This document shows positions 25,400 through 34,599 of a stretch of DNA of 64,000 nt, piece after piece (position 1 is the stretch's first letter; each line of letters opens with the position of its first letter). The notes under the pieces were generated by a model, which had not been told where the DNA came from, did no database searches, and saw only the letters and a program-made list of their open reading frames with translations. Source of the DNA: Bacteroidales bacterium (GTDB lineage: Bacteria > Bacteroidota > Bacteroidia > Bacteroidales > P3); contig JAKVOZ010000004.1 in assembly GCA_022482545.1 (NCBI GenBank), positions 62,001 to 126,000 of the forward strand, read 5' to 3'. A program made the translations under genes and the position numbers.

Positions 25400-26506
25400 C
25401 TACGCTTTTATTATTTCTATTATTCTTTCAACATCTTCATTGTTTAAAGTGTTGTAGATAGGCAAACATATAACACTATTTGCCACTTTATTTGCAATAG
25501 GAAGATTATCTTTACTTGCAGAATCTAATCCTCTATATGTTGAGAAATCTGAAATCAAAGGATAAAAATAACGCCGTCCAAGAATACCATTATCTTTTAA
25601 CTTAAAGTATAACTCATCTCTTGTCATGCCATATTGTGTCTCATCAACAAAGATAGGAAAATAAGAATAGTTATGTCTTACTCCCTCTATATCATCTAAG
25701 AAACTTATTCCTTCCACATCTTTCAATGCAACTCTATATGCCTTTGCAACATTTTGTCTGTGCATTATAGCCTCGTCAACATGCTTTAAATTCAACAATC
25801 CATAAGCAGCTCTCATCTCGTCCATCTTACCATTTATACCTGGAGCAACCACTTCTGTTTCACCTGCAAATCCAAAATTCTTTAAATAATCTATTCTTTG
25901 TTTTGTCTTCTCATCATGGCAAACTAATGCACCACCTTCTACTGTATTATATATCTTTGTTGCATGAAAACTAAGAGTAGACATATCACCATAGTTGAGT
26001 ATTGACTCTCCATTCACCCTTACGCCAAAAGCATGTGCAGCATCATAAATAACTTTCAATCCATACTTGTCTGCTACCTCTTGAATGGCGTCAATATTAC
26101 ACGGATAACCATATACATGAACTGGCATAATAGCAGTTGTCTTAGGTGTTATGGCTCTTTCTATTTTTTCTGGGTCTAAATTTAATGTTTTTGAATCAAT
26201 ATCTACAAATACTGGTTTAATACCATTCCACCAAAGAGCATGAGTTGTTGCAACAAAACTATAAGGAGTAGTTATCACCTCTCCTGTAATACGAAGAGCT
26301 TGCAGTGCAGTTATCAATGGTATTGTACCATTAGTAAAAATAGATATATACTTTACTCCTAAATATTCGCATAATTTTTCTTCTAACTCTCTATGAAATT
26401 GTCCATTATTTGTTATCCACTTACTATCCCATATCTTTTGCAAATATGGGATAAATTCTTCTAATGGTGGCAACAATGGAGATGTTACTGTTATCTGTTT
26501 ATTCAT
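25400..26506 (-). CDS. VioA-like dTDP-4-amino-4,6-dideoxyglucose aminotransferase
   Basis: A 368-residue DegT-family PLP enzyme. The start SPLLPPLEEFIPYLQKIW and KWITNNGQFHRELEEKL closely follow the VioA branch, which aminates dTDP-4-keto-6-deoxyglucose to dTDP-viosamine (Qui4N). YDAAHAFGV and STLSFHATKIYNTVEGG carry the PLP aspartate and lysine. RmlA and RmlB in the same operon would make the keto sugar, and RmlC/RmlD are absent, which agrees with this route. A FdtB/QdtB-type 3-aminotransferase is less likely because no 3,4-ketoisomerase is visible. Confidence 0.8.
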   Translation of the reverse strand: MNKQITVTSPLLPPLEEFIPYLQKIWDSKWITNNGQFHRELEEKLCEYLGVKYISIFTNGTIPLITALQALRITGEVITTPYSFVATTHALWWNGIKPVFVDIDSKTLNLDPEKIERAITPKTTAIMPVHVYGYPCNIDAIQEVADKYGLKVIYDAAHAFGVRVNGESILNYGDMSTLSFHATKIYNTVEGGALVCHDEKTKQRIDYLKNFGFAGETEVVAPGINGKMDEMRAAYGLLNLKHVDEAIMHRQNVAKAYRVALKDVEGISFLDDIEGVRHNYSYFPIFVDETQYGMTRDELYFKLKDNGILGRRYFYPLISDFSTYRGLDSASKDNLPIANKVANSVICLPIYNTLNNEDVERIIEIIKA

Positions 26507-27954
26507 CGTTTCAATTTATCTTTATATTCAGAAACCAAAGAAAGTACATCTTTTAGCTCTGATGATTTCGTTATATATGCTATAAAAAAATAATATACAA
26601 TTCCAACAATAAATCCGACTATCAATTTCAATATATTTGATGGTATGAAGTACGTAACTCCATATATTATCACAAACATTGAAAGAGAATATAGCAATGT
26701 TGGTAACAAATCCCTCATCTGCATAAAAAAACCGACATTAATTAACTGTCCCGTGTAATGAGTATTGATTGCCAAACATATTATTGAAGAAAAAATACTA
26801 CCTATACACATTGCTTCTATTCCTATTGGTACAGTAATAAACAAAATTGCAACACCTATACATTTCTTTATTATCTCCAATCTAAGGAATAAATCAGAGC
26901 GTCCTTTTACTTGCAGTAAGTTAAGATTTATTGCATGTATTGGATACCACATATACGAGAAACATATTATTTGTAATAAAATCACTACTCCTATCCATTT
27001 CTCTGTAAGTAACAAAAGTATAAATGGTGAAGCTAATGCTGCAAGTCCTGTCATTAAAGGAAAAATAGCAAAAGCAGATAGCCTTAAATACCTCCTATAA
27101 ACAGCTCTCAGTCTGTCATCATCATCTTGTAATGTACTAAGTATTGGATATGTTACTCTCCCTAATATTCCTGTCAAATTAGAGGAAGGAAATTGCGCAA
27201 ATTGGTCCGCACGTGTATAATAGCCTAAGTCTATCTTAGAAAACTTCTTACCTATTATTATTGTGTATAGATTTCTAAATATTGTATCCAATAAACCTGA
27301 AAGCAAAAGTTTTGAGCCAAAAGAAAACATCTCTTTAAAACTCTGCCATGAAAACACTCTTTTGGGCAACCATTTAGAGTATATCCATAACATCAGCATA
27401 TTTATCCCTCTATACAATAATTCTTGAACAGCCAACGCCCATACTCCAAAACCACTATAAGCCATATATATGGCAATTACTCCTGACACTATTACAGCCG
27501 AAAGAGAAGCCTTTGTTTGAGTTTTAAAATCTACGCATTTAGTAAACTTGGCCCGTTGTACTACTGTTAAAGAGTTTATAAATAAAGTAACACCTACAAC
27601 CTTAGTAAGAGCTGTTAACTCTGGTGTTTTGTAAAAAGTAGCTATCAGTGGAGCAGAGAAAAAGAGTATAAAATAAAGTACAAGCCCTACTATAATATTA
27701 AAATAAAAGACTGTTGAGTAATCTGTGTCTGTACAATTTTGCTTTCTTATCAATGCATTTGAAAATCCACTATCAATTAAAGATTGAGAAACTGCTAAAA
27801 AGATAGCGAGCATTCCTATTAAACCATAATCTGAGGGAAGTAAAAGACGAGCTAAAATAATCTGAACAATGAACTGTATTCCTTGGACAGAGAATCTCTC
27901 AATACTACTCCAAAAAACTCCTTTTATAGTTTTATTCTTTAACGACTCTGACAT
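26503..27954 (-). CDS. Polysaccharide flippase of the MOP superfamily (Wzx, WzxC-like)
   Basis: A 483-residue integral membrane protein with about 12-14 transmembrane segments. The opening GVFWSSIERFSVQGIQF and ARLLLPSDYGLIGML are typical of WzxC-type flippases. It should move the undecaprenyl-linked repeat unit across the inner membrane. It overlaps the VioA-like gene by 4 bases and follows the nucleotide-sugar dehydrogenase by 8, so it is central to the main operon. A second flippase gene at 35751-37274 serves what looks like a separate module. Confidence 0.9.
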   Translation of the reverse strand: MSESLKNKTIKGVFWSSIERFSVQGIQFIVQIILARLLLPSDYGLIGMLAIFLAVSQSLIDSGFSNALIRKQNCTDTDYSTVFYFNIIVGLVLYFILFFSAPLIATFYKTPELTALTKVVGVTLFINSLTVVQRAKFTKCVDFKTQTKASLSAVIVSGVIAIYMAYSGFGVWALAVQELLYRGINMLMLWIYSKWLPKRVFSWQSFKEMFSFGSKLLLSGLLDTIFRNLYTIIIGKKFSKIDLGYYTRADQFAQFPSSNLTGILGRVTYPILSTLQDDDDRLRAVYRRYLRLSAFAIFPLMTGLAALASPFILLLLTEKWIGVVILLQIICFSYMWYPIHAINLNLLQVKGRSDLFLRLEIIKKCIGVAILFITVPIGIEAMCIGSIFSSIICLAINTHYTGQLINVGFFMQMRDLLPTLLYSLSMFVIIYGVTYFIPSNILKLIVGFIVGIVYYFFIAYITKSSELKDVLSLVSEYKDKLKR

Positions 27955-27962
27955 CTATTTTT

Positions 27963-29237
27963 TTATAATCTTCCGTCAACAACTTCTCTTGGCAATATAC
28001 CTTTCACATCATACACCACTCCATTTGCTTTTACAAGTGAACGTACATCAAGAGATAAAAATTCTTTATGTGATACTGCAAGGATTACTGCATCATACTT
28101 CTCTGTTAGCACTTTCTTATCTTGTGTTGGCAAAATTCCATACTCTCGCTTTACATCATTGGCATTTGCCCATGGGTCATAAACTGTTATATTCTCTGTA
28201 TATTCCTCCAATGTATGATATATATCAACCACCTTCGTATTCCTTATATCTGGGCAATTCTCCTTAAATGTTATTCCAAGAATAAGTATCTTAGCATCTT
28301 TCACTACAACACCTTTCTTATTCATACATTTAATAGTCTGATTAGCCACATAATCTCCCATTCCGTCATTCAATCGCCTTGCAGAAGACATAACTCTTGG
28401 CAATACTCCATAGACTTGTGCTTTTTGAATTAGATAATAAGGATCAACACTTATGCAATGTCCTCCGACAAGTCCTGGTGATAGCTTAATAAAATTCCAT
28501 TTAGAAGAAGCTGCTTCTATTGCATCATGAGTATCTATTCCCATTGCATTGAATATCTTAGCCAACTCATTCATAAATGCTATATTGACATCTCTTTGTG
28601 AGTTTTCTATTATCTTACTTGCCTCTGCCACTCTTATCGTTGGTGCTTTATGCGTTCCATTGACAAGAACAGAATTATAAAGTCCATCAACTATATCTGC
28701 AACCTCTGGTGTTGAACCAGAAGTAACCTTTTTTATCTTTTCTACTGTATGTTCTTTGTCTCCTGGATTAATTCTTTCAGGAGAATAACCAGCATAAAAA
28801 TCTTTATTAAACTTTAAGCCACTTACCTTTTCAACTACTGGCAAACATTCTTCTTCTGTAACACCAGGATAAACAGTAGATTCATAAATAACAATATCTC
28901 CTTTTGAAATAACTTTACCCACTGTTTCACTTGCTCCCCAAAGTGGAGTTAAATCTGGTCTATTATTTTCATCAACAGGAGTTGGAACTGCAACAATATA
29001 TATGTTACAATCCTTTATCTTGTTTAAATCTGTTGTACAAACAAATCCGTGATTATTTATTGCATCTTGTAAAAGTTCGTCTTTTACTTCAAGTGTGCTA
29101 TCATGTCCACGCATAAGAGCATCAACACGATTTTGTTTCATATCAAAACCTACTGTTTGATATTTTGTTGAAAACAATCTTGCAAGGGGTAATCCTACAT
29201 ATCCCAAGCCCACTACTGCTATCTTATAATCTTTCAT
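27963..29237 (-). CDS. UDP-N-acetylhexosamine 6-dehydrogenase (WbpO/TviB-like)
   Basis: A 424-residue nucleotide-sugar dehydrogenase. KIAVVGLGYVGLPLARLF binds NAD, RPDLTPL and ESTVYPGVTEEECLP are typical of the TviB/WbpO branch, and GGHCISVDPYYL contains the catalytic cysteine. It oxidises C6 of UDP-GlcNAc or UDP-GalNAc to the uronic acid in two steps. The WbpB/WbpE-like pair at 8198-10284 would use such a product. The length and the HDSTLEV signature favour TviB/WbpO over glucose 6-dehydrogenase. Confidence 0.9.
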   Translation of the reverse strand: MKDYKIAVVGLGYVGLPLARLFSTKYQTVGFDMKQNRVDALMRGHDSTLEVKDELLQDAINNHGFVCTTDLNKIKDCNIYIVAVPTPVDENNRPDLTPLWGASETVGKVISKGDIVIYESTVYPGVTEEECLPVVEKVSGLKFNKDFYAGYSPERINPGDKEHTVEKIKKVTSGSTPEVADIVDGLYNSVLVNGTHKAPTIRVAEASKIIENSQRDVNIAFMNELAKIFNAMGIDTHDAIEAASSKWNFIKLSPGLVGGHCISVDPYYLIQKAQVYGVLPRVMSSARRLNDGMGDYVANQTIKCMNKKGVVVKDAKILILGITFKENCPDIRNTKVVDIYHTLEEYTENITVYDPWANANDVKREYGILPTQDKKVLTEKYDAVILAVSHKEFLSLDVRSLVKANGVVYDVKGILPREVVDGRL

Positions 29238-29255
29238 ATCTACTTATTTTATCAT

Positions 29256-29567
29256 TTATTTTTCTAATGCAAAATAAAAAAGATATTTATTGATATATTC
29301 CATATCTTCCTTATCTTTAATTATATATGCCTGACAAAACAATTCTCTTAATCTGCAAATCTCTTTTATAGCAGAATAACGTTGTTTTGTACTTAATGTC
29401 ATATCTATTAATTCTAATGCTCTTTCAAATGCTTTTTGTGCTTGAATTTCGTTATTTTTTTCTTGCCATTTTATTGTCCTTGACACTTCACTACCTATAT
29501 TAGATAATTGTTTACTTAAACTAAGTTCACTCCATCTACCATTTGCTAATTCTTTATGTTGTATCAT
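29256..29567 (-). CDS. Small helical protein of unknown function
   Basis: A 103-residue protein predicted all-helical: ELSLSKQLSNIGSEVSRTIK, the amphipathic FERALELIDMTLSTKQRY and IKEICRLRELFCQAYI. I do not recognise a named family. It overlaps the DUF5674 gene by 4 bases, so the two are probably translated together. The pair sits between rmlB and the dehydrogenase gene without any evident biosynthetic role; it resembles small accessory pairs found in Bacteroidota polysaccharide loci. Confidence 0.7.
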   Translation of the reverse strand: MIQHKELANGRWSELSLSKQLSNIGSEVSRTIKWQEKNNEIQAQKAFERALELIDMTLSTKQRYSAIKEICRLRELFCQAYIIKDKEDMEYINKYLFYFALEK

Positions 29568-29905
29568 AACTCAATCTTATCAAAGACTATTTCTTTTATC
29601 TTCTTTTTTATATTCTCATCATTAACGCCTCTACTCCTATTTCCTTGATTTGGACGTATGTTTATTAATGAATCAAATTCTATAAAATCATCTCCTTCTA
29701 TATCTGGATATAAATTTATTCCCCAAAGACTATTCTGTTGTGATCCTTTTTCTAATAAAAAAGACTCTATATCAGAATGTAACTCTGCATCAATACATAA
29801 TATATTCTTATCTACATCAACAACAGCCTTAACCATATCACCAAATGTATTTTCAGCAATAAATTTCAACTCTTTTTTATTTATTTTCTTATCAATAATC
29901 CGCAT
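29564..29905 (-). CDS. DUF5674-family protein
   Basis: A 113-residue protein. The run FGDMVKAVVDVDKNILCIDA, then LWGINLYPDIEGDDFIEF and INIRPNQGNRSRGV, matches the DUF5674 family closely. Function is unknown; the conserved aromatic and acidic residues suggest a small alpha/beta binding protein. It overlaps the helical protein gene by 4 bases. A toxin-antitoxin-like or accessory pair is possible but unsupported beyond gene coupling. Confidence 0.75.
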   Translation of the reverse strand: MRIIDKKINKKELKFIAENTFGDMVKAVVDVDKNILCIDAELHSDIESFLLEKGSQQNSLWGINLYPDIEGDDFIEFDSLINIRPNQGNRSRGVNDENIKKKIKEIVFDKIEL

Positions 29906-29914
29906 ACAAAAAAA

Positions 29915-31012
29915 TTATCTATTCTTATACATATCATCATAATATTTTTGATAATCACCACTTGTTACATTTTCCATCCATTGTTGATTATCCAAATACC
30001 ACTGAACTGTTTTTTCTATACCTTGCTCAAATTGAAGTGAAGGCTGCCAACCAAGTTCTCTTTTTAGTTTTGTTGAGTCTATTGCATAACGAAGATCATG
30101 TCCTTTTCTATCAGTTACATAAGTTATAAGATTATCATCTTCACCTTCTTTTCTTCCTAAAAGTTTATCTGTTGTCTTAATCAATAACTTTACTATATCT
30201 ATATTCTTCCATTCATTAAAACCTCCTATATTATATGTATCTCCTATCTTTCCTTTATGGAATATAATATCTATTGCTCTTGCGTGGTCTTCTACATAAA
30301 GCCAATCACGGACATTCTCTCCTTTTCCATAAACTGGAAGTGGTTTCTTATGTCTTATGTTATTTACAAACAAAGGTATCAACTTCTCTGGAAATTGATA
30401 TGGTCCATAATTATTAGAACAATTTGTTACAAGTGTTGGCATACCATAAGTATCATGAAATGCTCTTACAAAATGGTCGCTACTTGCTTTTGCTGCTGAA
30501 TAAGGAGAATGAGGATTATATTTTGTCTCTTCTGTAAAGAACTCATTGCCAAACGGTCCTCCTCCTGGTTCATTGCCTCCTTTTGGATTAGTTAATTCTA
30601 AAGCACCATAAACTTCATCTGTTGAAATATGATAGAAAAGTTTATTAGAAAAATCTTCTTGCCAACATTCTTTTGCTGCTTGTAAAAGTGAAAGAGTACC
30701 CATAACATTAGTATTAGCAAATGTAAAAGGGTCTTTTATACTTCTATCCACATGACTTTCTGCTGCCAAGTGAATAACTCCATCTATCTTATTTTCTTTA
30801 AATACCTTTAATATAGTATCAAAATCACAAATATCTGCTTTTATGAATTTGTAATTTGGCTTATTTTCAATATCCTTTAGATTTGCAAGATTACCTGCAT
30901 AAGTTAGCTTATCAAGATTTATTATATTGTAGTTAGGATACTTATTTACGAATAAACGTACTACATGAGAACCAATAAATCCTGCACCACCTGTTATCAA
31001 TATATTTCTCAT
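29915..31012 (-). CDS. rmlB: dTDP-glucose 4,6-dehydratase
   Basis: A 365-residue extended SDR. ITGGAGFIGSHVVRLF binds NAD, LAAESHVDRSI is diagnostic for RmlB, HISTDEVYG carries the catalytic threonine, aspartate and glutamate, and YSAAKASSDHFVRAF the tyrosine and lysine. It converts dTDP-glucose to dTDP-4-keto-6-deoxyglucose. Its partner RmlA is close by, but RmlC and RmlD are missing from the window, so the product probably feeds the VioA-like aminotransferase instead of rhamnose. Confidence 0.96.
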   Translation of the reverse strand: MRNILITGGAGFIGSHVVRLFVNKYPNYNIINLDKLTYAGNLANLKDIENKPNYKFIKADICDFDTILKVFKENKIDGVIHLAAESHVDRSIKDPFTFANTNVMGTLSLLQAAKECWQEDFSNKLFYHISTDEVYGALELTNPKGGNEPGGGPFGNEFFTEETKYNPHSPYSAAKASSDHFVRAFHDTYGMPTLVTNCSNNYGPYQFPEKLIPLFVNNIRHKKPLPVYGKGENVRDWLYVEDHARAIDIIFHKGKIGDTYNIGGFNEWKNIDIVKLLIKTTDKLLGRKEGEDDNLITYVTDRKGHDLRYAIDSTKLKRELGWQPSLQFEQGIEKTVQWYLDNQQWMENVTSGDYQKYYDDMYKNR

Positions 31013-31082
31013 AATTGAATGAATAATTAATAGTGAATAGTGAATACTATCGCAATGCGACCAAACACTTTATTCCTAAATT

Positions 31083-31439
31083 CTATTGTATTTTGTTTTT
31101 AACTGTATTTATAGAGCTCACAAGCATTTTTATTAATTCTTTTACTTTAAACGCCTTATCATTATAATTAGCAACATCTATATAGTTTGTATCCTTTAAT
31201 AATGATAACCAATATAAAGTTTCATTTGCCTCTTTCAATGATACAGATAATTTATTAATAAAATCCAATTGACTTTGTGCAAATTCACTTTCACTTATTA
31301 AAGCTCCTATTGCTGTACCACTCCTTAATAATTGTTTTGATAATACATATTCATTATTTTTATTATGCAATACCTCCACTATATTTACTATCTCTATAGC
31401 AAATTGATAGCTTTTATCTTTGAGTGGACTATTCTTCAC
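31083..31439 (-). CDS. Four-helix-bundle protein (23S rRNA intervening-sequence family)
   Basis: A 118-residue protein with the family pattern [34 protein letters not shown] and [13 protein letters not shown]. Homologues occur inside 23S rRNA intervening sequences and, more often, as isolated genes in Bacteroidota polysaccharide loci. Function is unknown. It starts with GTG, and the GTGA overlap couples it to the rmlA stop. It separates rmlA from rmlB. Confidence 0.85.
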   Translation of the reverse strand: MKNSPLKDKSYQFAIEIVNIVEVLHNKNNEYVLSKQLLRSGTAIGALISESEFAQSQLDFINKLSVSLKEANETLYWLSLLKDTNYIDVANYNDKAFKVKELIKMLVSSINTVKNKIQ

Positions 31440-32320
31440 TTTTCACTTTTATCTATTAACTTAATAAGATACTGACCATATTGATTTTTAAGCATAGGTT
31501 TTGCAAGTTCTTGTAACTTTTCTTTTGATATCCAACCTCTTTTATATGCTATCTCTTCCAAACAAGCTATCTTCAAACCTTGTCTTTTCTCTATCACTTC
31601 TACAAATGTAGATGCTTCTGAAAGACTTTCGTGTGTCCCTGTATCAAGCCAAGCAAAACCTCTTCCAAGAAGTTGTACTTTCAATTGATTATCTTTTAAG
31701 AACTCTTGATTAACTGTTGTTATTTCAAGCTCGCCCCTATCAGATGGTTTTATTGTTTTTGCTACTTTTACTACTTTATTTGGATAGAAATAAAGTCCTA
31801 CAACAGCATAATTGCTTTTGGGATTCTTTGGCTTTTCTTCTATTGAAAGAACATTACCTTGTTTATCAAACTCAGCAACACCATATCTTTCTGGATCATC
31901 TACATAATAACCAAAGACTGTTGCTTTATTATTTTTCTCTGCATCTACGACAGCTTTATTTAGCATTGGCACAAAGCTCTGTCCATAGAATATATTATCT
32001 CCAAGCACTAAACAAGCACTATCATTTCCAATAAATTCTTCACCAATAATAAATGCTTGTGCAAGTCCATCAGGAGAAGGTTGCTCTTTATAAGAAAACT
32101 TAACTCCATAACTACTTCCATCTCCAAGTAATCTTTCAAATCCTGGCAAATCCATTGGAGTAGATATTATCAATATGTCTTTTATTCCTGCTAACATCAA
32201 AACCGAGATAGGATAATATATCATCGGTTTATCGTATATAGGAAGCATTTGTTTAGAAACACCTTTGGTTATAGGATAAAGACGTGTTCCACTACCTCCT
32301 GCTAAAACTATTCCTTTCAT
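31436..32320 (-). CDS. rmlA: Glucose-1-phosphate thymidylyltransferase
   Basis: A 294-residue nucleotidyltransferase. [20 protein letters not shown] is the nucleotide-binding start, [10 protein letters not shown] and VLGDNIFYG follow, and [19 protein letters not shown] is typical of RmlA. It makes dTDP-glucose from glucose-1-phosphate and dTTP. It is the first gene of the main operon, about 90 bases after a TATCTTTG -7 box. Its final codons, IDKSEK, lie in a heptanucleotide repeat that also forms the start of the next gene. Confidence 0.96.
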   Translation of the reverse strand: MKGIVLAGGSGTRLYPITKGVSKQMLPIYDKPMIYYPISVLMLAGIKDILIISTPMDLPGFERLLGDGSSYGVKFSYKEQPSPDGLAQAFIIGEEFIGNDSACLVLGDNIFYGQSFVPMLNKAVVDAEKNNKATVFGYYVDDPERYGVAEFDKQGNVLSIEEKPKNPKSNYAVVGLYFYPNKVVKVAKTIKPSDRGELEITTVNQEFLKDNQLKVQLLGRGFAWLDTGTHESLSEASTFVEVIEKRQGLKIACLEEIAYKRGWISKEKLQELAKPMLKNQYGQYLIKLIDKSEK

Positions 32321-32368
32321 AAATAAATTTTCTTTGATTTTTTCTTTGTCTTTTGCACGGCAAAGCCC

Positions 32369-32422
32369 CGTCAGTTACATATTGAAACTTTTCTGACGAT
32401 GTATTATTAGTTTGCAAAGATA
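32369..32422 (-). promoter_or_regulatory. Candidate promoter and leader hairpin of the main operon
   Basis: CAAAGATA at 32415-32422 is the reverse complement of the -7 box TATCTTTG, in the 187-base gap upstream of rmlA. A clear -33 box is not seen at the right distance. In the predicted leader, CGTCAG (32369-32374) can pair with CTGACG (32393-32398). No long inverted repeats flank the box, so a Bacteroides-style invertible promoter is not indicated. Confidence 0.55.
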
Positions 32423-32507
32423 TAACAAAATTCTTATAAACTAAAAGAAAAAGAAGATATTTTTTTAGTCTTTATTTTATTTTATACTGAAAATGTATGT
32501 ATTGTAG

Positions 32508-33353
32508 TTATTTATACTTTGGAAGATTAATAGGAATGAATAATAATTTAAAATTGTACTTTAATACAATTAGCAATAAGTTACAAAACTGCTTATTTAC
32601 AATGAAATGTTTAATAAAAGTCCAAATGACGTGATATTGATACCTCGTCTTTGCATTTGGATTAAAAATATTTTTCAAACAGAAGTAATAAACCTCATAT
32701 TTTTTTACACTATTGACACTTGTTGAAAGCCTTTTGTCTAATATTTCTCTACGATAATAAGCTGTAATAATATCTGTTTTTGCAAGAAGATACTTATCTA
32801 TTATTCTACTCCACATATCAAGGTCTTCTCCTTTAATAAGATATTCTTTAAAATAACCACATTTATCAAAACACTCTTTATTTACTACCGCTATTGACGT
32901 CCAAACAACTGCCCCTTTATAAAGTCTTTCATAATAATCATCAACATAATAAAACAACTCTTCTTTTAATTGTATGTCTTTCTTATCTTTTTCATCTTCA
33001 AAGCAGAAACTTGTTGTTAAGAGTTTGGCTTTGGGGCATTTTTCATAAAGTTTTACTATCGTTTCTAAATGATTTGCTTTCCAAAGGTCATCTGCATCAA
33101 GAAAAGCAATCCAATCATATCTTGCATTCTTTATCCCAACGTTTCTTGCCTTTGAAACGCCTTCATTTTCTTTTGTTATAACACGTATCCTATCATCTTT
33201 TATTTCTTTAACTCTTTGCAATGAATTATCTTTTGAGCCATCATCAACAACAATTACTTCAAAATCTTTATATGTTTGATTGATAACAGAATTCAATGTT
33301 TTTGTTATTGAATTTTCTTTATTATATAATGGTATAACTATTGAAAACTTCAT
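32508..33353 (-). CDS. Glycosyltransferase family 2
   Basis: A 281-residue GT-A glycosyltransferase. FSIVIPLYNKENSITKTL, VIVVDDGSKDNSLQRV and IAFLDADDLW with the DxD metal site are textbook GT2 features. WTSIAVVNKECFDKCGYF and GEDLDMWSRI form the acceptor-side and catalytic-base region. It is the last gene of the small upstream module (32508-37274), 4 bases from the pyruvyl transferase gene. Confidence 0.92.
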   Translation of the reverse strand: MKFSIVIPLYNKENSITKTLNSVINQTYKDFEVIVVDDGSKDNSLQRVKEIKDDRIRVITKENEGVSKARNVGIKNARYDWIAFLDADDLWKANHLETIVKLYEKCPKAKLLTTSFCFEDEKDKKDIQLKEELFYYVDDYYERLYKGAVVWTSIAVVNKECFDKCGYFKEYLIKGEDLDMWSRIIDKYLLAKTDIITAYYRREILDKRLSTSVNSVKKYEVYYFCLKNIFNPNAKTRYQYHVIWTFIKHFIVNKQFCNLLLIVLKYNFKLLFIPINLPKYK

Positions 33354-33357
33354 AAAA

Positions 33358-34503
33358 TTAGAACTTTAAATTGTTTTTAAGAAAACTTATTGCCTTTTGT
33401 TTTTCGTTCTCAATTATTTCATCAACATACTGATAATTAATTTCTTTTCTTAATATTTTCTCATCAAAAGGTTTATCTTCTCTTATTATTCTATCTTCCA
33501 AATTAAACATTGTTAAAAGTGAAGAAAATCTATCATTACCTCTTTTCTCGTTTTCAATAACGATAAAAGGTTTATTAAATATTATCGCAAACACTGTACC
33601 ATGAAAAGAATCTGTAACAACAAACTTTGCATTTTTTATTTTATTTAACCAAAAAGATACCGGTTTAAAAATATATTCATCTTTAATATGTTTTTGTTTT
33701 TTATCTAATTTTTTATTAGATATATCACAATTTGAAAAATGATTAATCTCTTGTATCTTTTTTATAATCTTTTGTTTTTCTATGTTATCATCAAGAATAT
33801 AAGTAACTAAATCTTCTTGTTTATCTTGTTCGTTCTCTTGATTTATTATATCAATATAATCTTGTTTATTCAATAAAAGCGTTGGGTCTATCAAATGAAG
33901 AGCATCTATATCTAAATATTTTTTGCACAACTCTACTCCACTTTGCTCTCTAACACTTATTGCAGTGAATTTTTTAGCCAAAAAAGATAATCGTTTTGTT
34001 CTTTTATCGTCAAACTGCCATGTATTTTTTCCAAAAGATGCAGAGTAAGCAATTTTTATACAATCATAATTTTCAGCAAAGTCAAGAAAATAACCTTCAA
34101 CTCTTGAATATTCATTTCTCCACACTTGATCACTACCAACGATGAAAGCATCATATTTTTCTATCTCGCTCCTATTGGGCAATGTCTTCCCTTGAAAAAA
34201 ATCTGTTGTTGAAATATATTTATCAATAAAAGTTCTTGTATGTTTTGATATTGTTTTTGCATCATTATATGAAAGAAAATATGGGTGCGTACTAACATTT
34301 TTCCTATTCAATACATACCTTAATATTATTCTTCTTAATCTTTCTCTTATTTTTTCTTTTTTTGTTAGTATTTTTATTGGACAAGAATCTGTAACAACAT
34401 CAAAACCAAGTTCTTTAACTGTTTTTTGAAGAGCATAAGCCTGCAAAATTCCACCATAATTAGTGAAAAGTGGTTGCGTTAAGATACATATTTTTTCTTT
34501 CAT
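33358..34503 (-). CDS. Polysaccharide pyruvyl transferase family protein
   Basis: A 381-residue protein of the CsaB/WcaK family, which adds a pyruvate ketal to sugars using phosphoenolpyruvate. The start ILTQPLFTNYGGILQAYALQ, the middle DAFIVGSDQVWRNEY and the end VVTDSFHGTVFAIIFNKPF are the family's three conserved blocks. Pyruvylation would give the polysaccharide negative charge. It stands between the F420-type iron-sulfur gene and a GT2, an arrangement common in Bacteroidota surface-glycan clusters. Confidence 0.9.
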   Translation of the reverse strand: MKEKICILTQPLFTNYGGILQAYALQKTVKELGFDVVTDSCPIKILTKKEKIRERLRRIILRYVLNRKNVSTHPYFLSYNDAKTISKHTRTFIDKYISTTDFFQGKTLPNRSEIEKYDAFIVGSDQVWRNEYSRVEGYFLDFAENYDCIKIAYSASFGKNTWQFDDKRTKRLSFLAKKFTAISVREQSGVELCKKYLDIDALHLIDPTLLLNKQDYIDIINQENEQDKQEDLVTYILDDNIEKQKIIKKIQEINHFSNCDISNKKLDKKQKHIKDEYIFKPVSFWLNKIKNAKFVVTDSFHGTVFAIIFNKPFIVIENEKRGNDRFSSLLTMFNLEDRIIREDKPFDEKILRKEINYQYVDEIIENEKQKAISFLKNNLKF

Positions 34504-34520
34504 TTTATTGCCTTAAAATA

Positions 34521-34559
34521 TTTCTTCGTAAAAATTTTTTATAACGAAGAGTTAGTAAA
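34521..34559. repeat. Dispersed palindromic repeat with GAAGAGTTAGTAAA core
   Basis: TCTTCGT and ACGAAGA face each other across a short AT-rich spacer in the 96-base gap between two genes. ACGAAGAGTTAGTAAA at 34544-34559 recurs exactly at 53976-53991. Confidence 0.65.
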
Positions 34560-34599
34560 TTATTTCGCCGTTTTTGTGCTATTAGATTATCGTGTTTTT

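Noticed and set aside
31048-31059. Palindrome TCGCAATGCGA upstream of rmlB
   Set aside because: Only a 5-base arm with one central base; too short to call an operator without other evidence.
32321-32507. Invertible capsule promoter as in Bacteroides
   Set aside because: Only a 6-base inverted pair is present; no long inverted repeats, no invertase gene, and no UpxY/UpxZ-type regulator was seen.
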